Shown here: positions 57,618-64,000 of the stretch, one piece after another
Layout: each line of letters starts with the position of its first letter
Position numbering within the stretch: the first letter of the stretch is position 1
Origin: Bacillus sp. Bos-x628
Lineage (GTDB): Bacteria > Bacillota > Bacilli > Bacillales > Bacillaceae
Direction: 5' to 3'
Assembly (NCBI RefSeq): GCF_040500475.1
Contig: NZ_CP159358.1
Span: forward strand, 372,001 to 436,000
Length of the DNA stretch: 64,000 bases
Program-made: the position numbers and the translations under genes
The notes under the pieces: model-generated
What the model was told of the DNA's origin: nothing
What the model saw: the letters and a program-made list of their open reading frames with translations, nothing else
Databases searched by the model: none

Positions 57618-58806
57618 GATTGGCAGATACGGAGAATTCGGGGGCAAATTTGTTCCCGAGACACTCATGCAGCCACTGGAGGAAATCGAAAGAGCTTTTC
57701 GTGAATTAAAAAAAAATCCATCTTTTCAAAAGGAGTATATAGACCTTTTACAAAACTATTCCGGCAGGCCGACTGCCCTCACATATGCTGATCAACTATC
57801 AAAACACCTCGGCGGTGCGAAAATTTACTTAAAAAGAGAAGATTTAAATCATACGGGTGCTCATAAAATTAACAATGCCCTTGGTCAAGCACTGCTTGCA
57901 AAGAAAATGGGAAAGTCAAAAATTATCGCTGAGACAGGAGCAGGTCAGCATGGTGTAGCAGCTGCAACAGTTGCCGCAAAGTTTGGACTATCCTGCATCG
58001 TTTTTATGGGAGAAGAAGATGTGGAAAGACAATCACTGAATGTTTTCCGAATGAAACTGCTTGGCGCTGATGTCATACCTGTCACCGCCGGAAATGGCAC
58101 ACTGAAAGATGCGACAAATGAAGCCATTCGCTATTGGGTGCAGCATTGCAGTGACCATTTTTATATGATTGGATCAGTTGTTGGTCCTCATCCATATCCT
58201 CAAATCGTCAGCGAATTCCAGCGAATGATCGGTGATGAGGCGAGAGCTCAGCTTCTTGAAAAAGAAGGTCAGCTTCCTCATAAGGTCATTGCTTGTGTTG
58301 GCGGTGGAAGTAATGCAATTGGAATGTATCGAGCTTTCTTAGATGATGATGTTGATATCATTGGTGTAGAAGCGGCTGGGAAAGGAATAGATACACCGCT
58401 GCATGCAGCTACTATAACGAAAGGGACAAAAGGTGTCATTCATGGATCTTTGACATATTTGATTCAAGATGAATTTGGTCAAATCATTGAGCCATATTCA
58501 ATCTCTGCTGGATTAGACTATCCAGGCATCGGACCAGAACACGCATACTTACATGAGAGCGGAAGAGTTCAATATGTGAGTGCCACAGATCAAGAAGCGC
58601 TAAATGCTTTGAAATTGCTGACAGAAAAAGAAGGAATTTTGCCAGCGATTGAATCAGCACATGCCTTAGCGAAAGCATTTGATATGAGTCGTGACATGAA
58701 TCAAGATGACATCATCCTTATCTGCTTGTCAGGAAGAGGGGATAAAGATGTCCAGACTTTGATGAATGTGCTTGAAAGTGAGGATGAAACAAATGATCAC
58801 ATTTAA
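57598..58806 (+). CDS. trpB: Tryptophan synthase beta subunit
   Basis: PLP enzyme joining indole and serine. 402 residues. [16 protein letters not shown] at the start, [24 protein letters not shown] (Schiff-base Lys near 90), [28 protein letters not shown] (phosphate loop), EAAGKG and [12 protein letters not shown] 57598 lies inside trpF with GAAAGGAT upstream. Overlaps trpA by 14 bases, suiting equal subunit synthesis. Confidence 0.97.
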   Translation: MYAYPNEIGRYGEFGGKFVPETLMQPLEEIERAFRELKKNPSFQKEYIDLLQNYSGRPTALTYADQLSKHLGGAKIYLKREDLNHTGAHKINNALGQALLAKKMGKSKIIAETGAGQHGVAAATVAAKFGLSCIVFMGEEDVERQSLNVFRMKLLGADVIPVTAGNGTLKDATNEAIRYWVQHCSDHFYMIGSVVGPHPYPQIVSEFQRMIGDEARAQLLEKEGQLPHKVIACVGGGSNAIGMYRAFLDDDVDIIGVEAAGKGIDTPLHAATITKGTKGVIHGSLTYLIQDEFGQIIEPYSISAGLDYPGIGPEHAYLHESGRVQYVSATDQEALNALKLLTEKEGILPAIESAHALAKAFDMSRDMNQDDIILICLSGRGDKDVQTLMNVLESEDETNDHI

Positions 58807-59596
58807 TCTAAAGCAAGAAGAAAAATTATTTATCCCATTTATCACTGCAGGAGATCCGGCTGCACACATCACAATTGATCTAGCAATAGCCCTTCAATCA
58901 GCTGGTGCACATGCAATAGAACTAGGGGTTCCTTATTCCGATCCGTTAGCAGATGGTCCTGTCATTCAAAGAGCTTCAAAGAGAGCTTTAAATCATGGCA
59001 TGAATATCGTAAAAGCGATAGAATTAGCAGGAGAGATGAAAAAAAACGGGGTGAAAATTCCTGTAATCCTATTTACGTATTATAATCCTGTGTTACAATT
59101 AGATACAGAATACTTTTTCGCTTTACTGCGCAAAAATCATATTTCGGGACTCTTGACACCCGACTTACCGTTTGAAGAGAGCAGCGAGTTACAGGCGAAC
59201 TGTCGAATACATGATATCTCATATATTTCACTCGTTGCACCAACAAGCAAAGAACGACTGGAAAAAATCGTAGAGAAGGCAGAAGGTTTTGTGTATTGTG
59301 TTTCATCTCTTGGTGTAACAGGTGTCAGACAATCCTTTGACGCATCCATTTCTGATTTTATTCAACAAGTGAAACAGTTAAGTCAAATCCCGGTTGCTGT
59401 AGGTTTTGGCATTTCAACAAGAGACCAAGTAGAGTCAATGAATGATATCAGTGACGGTGTGGTTGTGGGTAGCGCACTTGTAAAAAAAATTGAAGAGCTT
59501 CAAGGGCAGTTGCAGTCAATCAATACACGTCAAGAAGCTTTAAGAGAATTTGAAACATATGCAAAAACATTTAGTCCCCTCTATTCATTCAAATGA
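58793..59596 (+). CDS. trpA: Tryptophan synthase alpha subunit
   Basis: Aldol cleavage of indole-3-glycerol phosphate. 267 residues. [31 protein letters not shown] (catalytic Glu and Asp), [22 protein letters not shown] and [13 protein letters not shown] are standard. ATG 58793 with GAGG nine bases before gives the same length as B. subtilis TrpA. hisC begins 11 bases after its stop. Confidence 0.97.
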   Translation: MITFNLKQEEKLFIPFITAGDPAAHITIDLAIALQSAGAHAIELGVPYSDPLADGPVIQRASKRALNHGMNIVKAIELAGEMKKNGVKIPVILFTYYNPVLQLDTEYFFALLRKNHISGLLTPDLPFEESSELQANCRIHDISYISLVAPTSKERLEKIVEKAEGFVYCVSSLGVTGVRQSFDASISDFIQQVKQLSQIPVAVGFGISTRDQVESMNDISDGVVVGSALVKKIEELQGQLQSINTRQEALREFETYAKTFSPLYSFK

Positions 59597-59607
59597 GGTG
59601 AAACATA

Positions 59608-60705
59608 TTGCAAATTAAGGAACAATTAAAACAGCTCAAACCGTATCAACCTGGGAAACCAATCGAAGAAGTAAAAAAAGAATATCAATTAGAAAAAATT
59701 GTGAAACTGGCTTCAAATGAAAACCCTTTTGGCTGTTCAGAACTTGCAAAAGAGGCCATTCAAGCCGAGCTTGAACAATTAGCAATTTATCCTGATGGGT
59801 ATAGTGCGAGTCTAAGAGCTGAACTGGCTGAATTTCTTCATATAAATGAAAAACAATTAATATTTGGGAATGGCTCTGATGAACTTGTGCAAATTATTGC
59901 GAGAGCATTTCTTGACCAACATACAAATACAGTCATCCCTTCTCCATCATTTCCACAATATCGTCACAATGCAGTGATTGAGAATGCAGAAATTCGAGAA
60001 GTGCCTCTTTTAGAAGGTGGCGACCACGATCTACAAGGGATGTTAGATGCCATTGATGCTAATACGAAGGTAGTTTGGGTATGTAATCCAAATAACCCGA
60101 CTGGTAATCATTTATCAGAAAAAGAGCTTGTGGCGTTTTTAGATCAAGTACCGGCACATGTACTTGTTGTATTAGATGAAGCGTATTTTGAGTATGTTCG
60201 GGCGGACGATTTTCCAAATAGTGTATCATTATTAAACTCATATCAAAATGTCATCGTACTTCGTACGTTTTCTAAAGCATATGGACTTGCTGCACTTCGA
60301 GTAGGTTATGGGATTGCGTCAGAGGAGCTTATTTCCTCAATTGAACCTGCTAGAGAGCCGTTTAATACAAGCCGTATTGCACAGGCAGCTGCGCGTGCAG
60401 CAATAACCGATCAAGACTTTATTCAATCATGCAGACAGAAAAACGAAGCAGGTCTTATGCAATATCATGAATTTGCTGAACGTTTTGGTTTGTTTATTTA
60501 TCCATCTCAAACCAACTTTGTCTTAATTGATTTTAAAAGAGATGCGGATGAATTGTTCAATGCACTATTGAAAAAAGGATATATAGTTCGTTCTGGTAAA
60601 GCGCTTGGTTTCCCAACATCTCTGCGTATTACCGTTGGCACAAAAGAGCAAAATGAAGAAATCCTAAGTACGCTTGCAAATTTATTACAAGGCATTCGAG
60701 CGTAG
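59608..60705 (+). CDS. hisC: Histidinol-phosphate aminotransferase
   Basis: PLP aminotransferase serving histidine synthesis and, in Bacillus, also tyrosine and phenylalanine synthesis, which explains its place here. 365 residues. [42 protein letters not shown] and [17 protein letters not shown] (PLP Lys near 223), [23 protein letters not shown] start at 59608 with GAGGTG seven bases before. After its stop a long hairpin precedes tyrA. Confidence 0.96.
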   Translation: MQIKEQLKQLKPYQPGKPIEEVKKEYQLEKIVKLASNENPFGCSELAKEAIQAELEQLAIYPDGYSASLRAELAEFLHINEKQLIFGNGSDELVQIIARAFLDQHTNTVIPSPSFPQYRHNAVIENAEIREVPLLEGGDHDLQGMLDAIDANTKVVWVCNPNNPTGNHLSEKELVAFLDQVPAHVLVVLDEAYFEYVRADDFPNSVSLLNSYQNVIVLRTFSKAYGLAALRVGYGIASEELISSIEPAREPFNTSRIAQAAARAAITDQDFIQSCRQKNEAGLMQYHEFAERFGLFIYPSQTNFVLIDFKRDADELFNALLKKGYIVRSGKALGFPTSLRITVGTKEQNEEILSTLANLLQGIRA

Positions 60706-60710
60706 AATCA

Positions 60711-60750
60711 CAATGAAGTCATATCCTGCTTTAGGATATGGCTTTCATTG
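60711..60750 (+). other. Long hairpin between hisC and tyrA
   Basis: CAATGAAGTCATATCCT (60711-60727) folds on AGGATATGGCTTTCATTG (60733-60750): 17 pairs with one bulged T and one G-T pair, loop GCTTT. There is no T tract after it, so it is not a normal terminator; it could be a processing or stability element, or a weak attenuator. No gene lies in 60706-60821. Confidence 0.75.
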
Positions 60751-60821
60751 TACCAATATCAACATACATAGAACCCATTGAATGGTCTTGTTTAATTTTT
60801 GTGAAAAATCAGGTGATGAAT

Positions 60822-61937
60822 ATGAACGATGCAAATGAAACAATCTTAATCGCTGGACTAGGTTTAATTGGTGGTTCAATTGCACTGTCTATCAAAAAAG
60901 AATACCCCCATAAAAAAATTGTAGGCTACGATGTTTCTGATGAGCAAATGGTTGCTGGTACAAAACTTGGGATTATTGATGAAACAACAGCTTCATTTAT
61001 GGAAGGCCTAAAAAAAGCGACAACCATTATTTTAGCAACACCGGTACAACAAACCATCAAAATGCTAAATGATATTGCAGCATCTGGTATTGAGAGAGAA
61101 CTTACAATTACTGATGTCGGGAGCACGAAGCAAAAGGTAGTTCATTTTGCTGAAAAAACAATGCCTCCTCATTATCAATTTATTGGTGGGCATCCAATGG
61201 CAGGTTCTCATAAATCAGGTGTTATTGCAGCCAAAGATTTCTTATTTGAGAACGCATTTTATATTTTAACGCCAACAAATAGAACGAGTCGTGAAGCTGT
61301 TGATCGTTTGAAGGATCTATTAAAAGGAACAAATGCCCACTTTATTGAAATGACTCCAGAAGAACATGATGCCGTTACAAGTGTCATTAGTCACTTCCCG
61401 CACATAGTGGCTGCAAGTCTTGTTCATCAAGCGCATCATTTTGAAGAACAATTTCCGCTTGTGAAACGTTTTGCAGCTGGAGGCTTTCGAGATATTACCC
61501 GTATTGCTTCAAGTAATCCTGCGATGTGGCGAGATATCCTCATACACAACAAAAACAAAATTTTGGATCGCTTTCATGAATGGAAAAAAGAAATTGACCG
61601 CATTGAATCCTTTGTTCAAAAAGAAGATGCCGAAGGTCTATACTCCTATTTTCAAGATGCAAAGGAATATCGTGACGGGCTTCCTTTGAGGAAAAAAGGA
61701 GCAATACCTGCTTTTTATGATCTTTACGTTGATGTTCCTGATCATCCCGGTGTCATTTCGGAGATTACGGGTCATTTAGCTAGTGAAAATATTAGTATTA
61801 CAAATATACGCATTATTGAAACGCGCGAAGACATTAACGGTATTTTAAGAATTAGTTTTCAAACAGATGATGATCGCAAGCGGGCAGAAATCTGTATAAA
61901 AAATAGAGCGAATTACGATACATTTTATGCTGACTGA
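60822..61937 (+). CDS. tyrA: Prephenate dehydrogenase
   Basis: NAD-dependent oxidative decarboxylation of prephenate to 4-hydroxyphenylpyruvate. 371 residues. Rossmann motif IAGLGLIGGSIALSI (about 11-25), DVGSTK, GGHPMAGSHKSG (catalytic His), VISHFPHIVAASL, FAAGGFRDITRIASSNP; then a C-terminal ACT domain (YDLYVDVPDHPGVISEITGHLASENISITNI, about 297-370) for regulation. ATG 60822 follows AGGTGA at five bases; the frame open from 60738 starts within the hairpin. aroE follows after 11 bases. Confidence 0.96.
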   Translation: MNDANETILIAGLGLIGGSIALSIKKEYPHKKIVGYDVSDEQMVAGTKLGIIDETTASFMEGLKKATTIILATPVQQTIKMLNDIAASGIERELTITDVGSTKQKVVHFAEKTMPPHYQFIGGHPMAGSHKSGVIAAKDFLFENAFYILTPTNRTSREAVDRLKDLLKGTNAHFIEMTPEEHDAVTSVISHFPHIVAASLVHQAHHFEEQFPLVKRFAAGGFRDITRIASSNPAMWRDILIHNKNKILDRFHEWKKEIDRIESFVQKEDAEGLYSYFQDAKEYRDGLPLRKKGAIPAFYDLYVDVPDHPGVISEITGHLASENISITNIRIIETREDINGILRISFQTDDDRKRAEICIKNRANYDTFYAD

Positions 61938-61948
61938 GGTGACAAAAC

Positions 61949-63235
61949 ATGAAAATTCATAAAACCGCTCCAATGAATGGAGAAATTCATATTCCAGGTG
62001 ACAAATCCATCTCTCACAGATCGGTGATGTTGGGTGCAATTGCTGAAGGGACAACAGTGGTGAAAAACTTTCTCCCTGGAGCAGATTGTTTAAGTACGAT
62101 TGATTGTTTTAGAAAGATGGGCGTAGACATTCAGCAAAATGGTTCGGATGTTGTCATTCATGGAAAGGGTCTTGATAAACTGAAGGAGCCAAGCGAAATT
62201 CTCGACGTTGGCAATTCCGGCACAACCATTCGGTTAATGATGGGTATTTTAGCTGGCTGTGAGTTTCACAGTACACTCATCGGTGACGAGAGTATTGCCA
62301 AAAGGCCAATGAAACGTGTTACGGACCCACTTAAACAATTTGGCGCCAAGATTGATGGCAGGGCCAATGGCGAGTATACACCACTTTCCATCCGTGGAGG
62401 GAATTTAAAGGCAATTTCCTATGAATCTCCAGTTGCAAGTGCGCAAATTAAATCGGCTGTCCTTTTAGCTGGACTTCAAGCAAAAGGAACGACAACGTTA
62501 ACTGAACCACACAAATCAAGAGATCATACGGAAAGAATGCTCTCAATGTTTGGTGTGACATTACATGAAGATGCGCAAAGTGTTTCGATTGAAGGTGGAC
62601 AAACGTTAAATTCAACTGAAGTTTTTGTACCTGGAGACATTTCTTCTGCTGCATTTTTCCTAGTTGCTGGCTCAATTGTTCCAAATAGCCGTATTGTGTT
62701 AAAGAATGTCGGTTTAAACCATACAAGAACTGGCATACTTGACGTGCTTAAACAAATGGGTGCAAACTTAGAAATCAATGAAGTCGATACCAAGGGTGGA
62801 GAGCCTTATGGTGATTTGACGATTTCTACTTCTTCATTAAAGGGCATTGAAATTTCTGGAGATATGATCTCTAGGCTCATTGATGAAATTCCAGTCATTG
62901 CGCTCCTTGCTACTCAAGCGGAAGGGACTACAATAATAAAAGATGCTGCAGAGTTAAAAGTAAAAGAAACAAATAGAATTGATACGGTTGTTTCAGAATT
63001 GAAAAAGCTTGGTGCTGATATTGAAGCTACGGATGATGGAATGCGAATTCATGGGAAAACCAACCTTAAAGGCGGTGTGGTTGTCTCAAGCTACGGTGAT
63101 CATCGAATTGGGATGATGTTAGGTATTGCAGCATGCATAACAGATCAAGAAATTGACATTGAAGATACTGAAGCAGTCCGTGTATCTTACCCGAATTTCT
63201 TTGAACACATTGAATATTTAACGAAAACAGTCTGA
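61949..63235 (+). CDS. aroE: 3-phosphoshikimate 1-carboxyvinyltransferase (EPSP synthase)
   Basis: Transfers enolpyruvyl from PEP to shikimate 3-phosphate. 428 residues. [20 protein letters not shown] (PEP/phosphate Lys, Ser, Arg), [15 protein letters not shown] (the LxxGNSGTxxR motif), [20 protein letters not shown]-like KETNRIDTV and [13 protein letters not shown] 61949 follows GAGGTGAC. The [11 protein letters not shown] form suggests a class II enzyme, as in other Bacillus. Last gene of the supraoperon; Bacillus name aroE equals E. coli aroA. Confidence 0.97.
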   Translation: MKIHKTAPMNGEIHIPGDKSISHRSVMLGAIAEGTTVVKNFLPGADCLSTIDCFRKMGVDIQQNGSDVVIHGKGLDKLKEPSEILDVGNSGTTIRLMMGILAGCEFHSTLIGDESIAKRPMKRVTDPLKQFGAKIDGRANGEYTPLSIRGGNLKAISYESPVASAQIKSAVLLAGLQAKGTTTLTEPHKSRDHTERMLSMFGVTLHEDAQSVSIEGGQTLNSTEVFVPGDISSAAFFLVAGSIVPNSRIVLKNVGLNHTRTGILDVLKQMGANLEINEVDTKGGEPYGDLTISTSSLKGIEISGDMISRLIDEIPVIALLATQAEGTTIIKDAAELKVKETNRIDTVVSELKKLGADIEATDDGMRIHGKTNLKGGVVVSSYGDHRIGMMLGIAACITDQEIDIEDTEAVRVSYPNFFEHIEYLTKTV

Positions 63236-63255
63236 GGATGCCCTCAGGCTTTTTT
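63232..63255 (+). terminator. Terminator after aroE
   Basis: CTGAGG (63232-63237) pairs with CCTCAG (63242-63247), four-base loop, followed by GCTTTTTTC. It closes the aromatic supraoperon. Confidence 0.8.
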
Positions 63256-63315
63256 CTTTCCTTTTGCATATTTGAGAGAAATATAGCATAGCTTGTCTCA
63301 AGATGAAACCTTGAA

Positions 63316-63348
63316 AAAAATCATTTTATTAGTTTAAAAATGATTTTT
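63316..63348. terminator. Second AT-only hairpin in the aroE-ypiA gap
   Basis: Perfect 12-bp stem AAAAATCATTTT/AAAATGATTTTT with a nine-base loop; A run before and T run after allow action in either direction. The rest of 63256-63447 shows nothing I can identify. Confidence 0.6.
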
Positions 63349-63447
63349 GTACATCACGCAGTTTACAAAACGTCAATTTAGTAAAGTATTTAATGAAAAA
63401 GAGTCCCTAAAACAACAAAATGGCTTCATTTCAAAAGAGCAACATAT

Positions 63448-63476
63448 TTGCTGGAAGTTCAGCTGTGGATTATGAT
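63448..63476 (+). promoter_or_regulatory. Probable promoter of ypiA
   Basis: TTGCTG at 63448-63453, 17 bases, TATGAT at 63471-63476; about 50 bases before the ypiA start. Confidence 0.55.
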
Positions 63477-63526
63477 ATGAAGTAATAACAGTTTAGATTT
63501 GTGGAAACAGAAAGGATCGGTTTGAT

Positions 63527-64000
63527 TTGAATAGTTCATTACAAGAAGCCATAAAATTAGTTGAGGCAGGTGAGACTGAAAAAGGACTCAAAACACTTGC
63601 GCAGGCTGAAAAGCATTTGCATGATGAAGAAAAAGCGCAAGCAGCTCAGTTATATTATGACTGGGGGGATATCGACAAAGCGCGCAAGCTGATCAGTGAT
63701 TTACATGATTTATATCCAGAAGAAACCGGATTAACCTGTTTTTATGCAGAACTGTTAATTGATTCAGACGAAGAGGAAAAGGCGATCTCTGTATTAGAAA
63801 CGATTCCTGAAGATGATGATGCATATCCAGAAAGTCTATTATTAATGGCTGATTTGTATCAAATGCAAGGACTATTTGAAGTCAGTGAACAAAAACTCCT
63901 GAAAGCGAAAGAACTACTTCCGAATGAAGCTGTCATTGATTTTGCTCTAGGGGAACTGTATTTCTCCCAAGGTCTTTCGAAGAAAGCAGCTGACTATTTC
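63527..64000 (+). CDS. ypiA: TPR-repeat protein YpiA, partial (3' end outside window)
   Basis: The first 158 codons are in the window and the frame stays open at the end. Residues are arranged as helical pairs with TPR spacing: ALYYDWGD-like AAQLYYDWGDIDKARKLI, LTCFYAELLIDSDEEEKAI, PESLLLMADLYQMQGLFEVS, AVIDFALGELYFSQGLSKKA. TTG start at 63527 with AAAGGA ten bases before; MNSSLQEAIKLVEAGETEKGL is a sensible TPR start. Function of YpiA is unknown; its place after aroE agrees with B. subtilis. Confidence 0.85.
   Translation, partial: MNSSLQEAIKLVEAGETEKGLKTLAQAEKHLHDEEKAQAAQLYYDWGDIDKARKLISDLHDLYPEETGLTCFYAELLIDSDEEEKAISVLETIPEDDDAYPESLLLMADLYQMQGLFEVSEQKLLKAKELLPNEAVIDFALGELYFSQGLSKKAADYF

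Overview
The window is one continuous stretch of a Bacillus chromosome, close in gene order and protein sequence to the region of B. subtilis that runs from the riboflavin operon (rib) through res, ser, recS, gudB, spoIVA, hbs and mtr to the aro-trp-his-tyr cluster. Protein identities are high but not complete, and several local details differ from B. subtilis 168. A member of the B. pumilus/safensis/altitudinis side of the genus is my best guess; that placement is inference from remembered sequences, not a computed result. I see no insertion sequence, prophage, tRNA, rRNA or CRISPR array. Almost all genes lie on the + strand; the exceptions are ypuF, a YjcZ-type microprotein gene, serA, fer and ypzI.

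Layout. 1-900: a DUF2164 gene and an unknown membrane-anchored protein. 900-3620: an FMN-riboswitch-controlled riboflavin operon that is strikingly short (ribE, a RibB-only gene, ribH, ribT), with no ribD and no GTP cyclohydrolase II domain. 3600-9700: ypuF, the microprotein gene, scpA-scpB (condensin partners), ypuI, the sporulation operon dacB-spmA-spmB, and rluB. 9780-17600: resABC (cytochrome c maturation), resDE (redox two-component system), sigX-rsiX (ECF sigma factor and anti-sigma factor). 17660-21340: an M23/LysM peptidase, serA, a second FMN riboswitch with ribU, and fer. 21600-29110: ypbB-recS-ypbD-ypbE, ypbF, ypbG, ypbH and gudB. 29200-34400: bdr (ypdA), prsW, sleB-ypeB, a broken motI (ypfA) and ypfB. 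34460-45630: cmk, ypfD, fni, ypzI, yphA-seaA-capping protein, der-gpsA, yphE-yphF, spoIVA and hbs.

45800-63240: folE-mtrB, hepS-menG-hepT (menaquinone side chain and methylation), ndk, cheR, then the aromatic supraoperon aroF-aroB-aroH-trpEDCFBA-hisC-tyrA-aroE, and the start of ypiA. The window holds both the gene for TRAP (mtrB) and its main target, the trp leader, in which I count eleven regularly spaced NAG triplets followed by a terminator.

The clearest departures from the expected pattern are the reduced rib operon, the motI/ypfA pseudogene (two in-frame stops plus a frameshift) and a long terminator-like hairpin that contains the ypfB ribosome binding site. Others are a perfect 10-bp inverted repeat around the spoIVA sigma-E promoter, a Fur-box-like palindrome upstream of fer and a long hairpin between hisC and tyrA. 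I found no wholly new multi-gene system; most of the window is conserved core genome.
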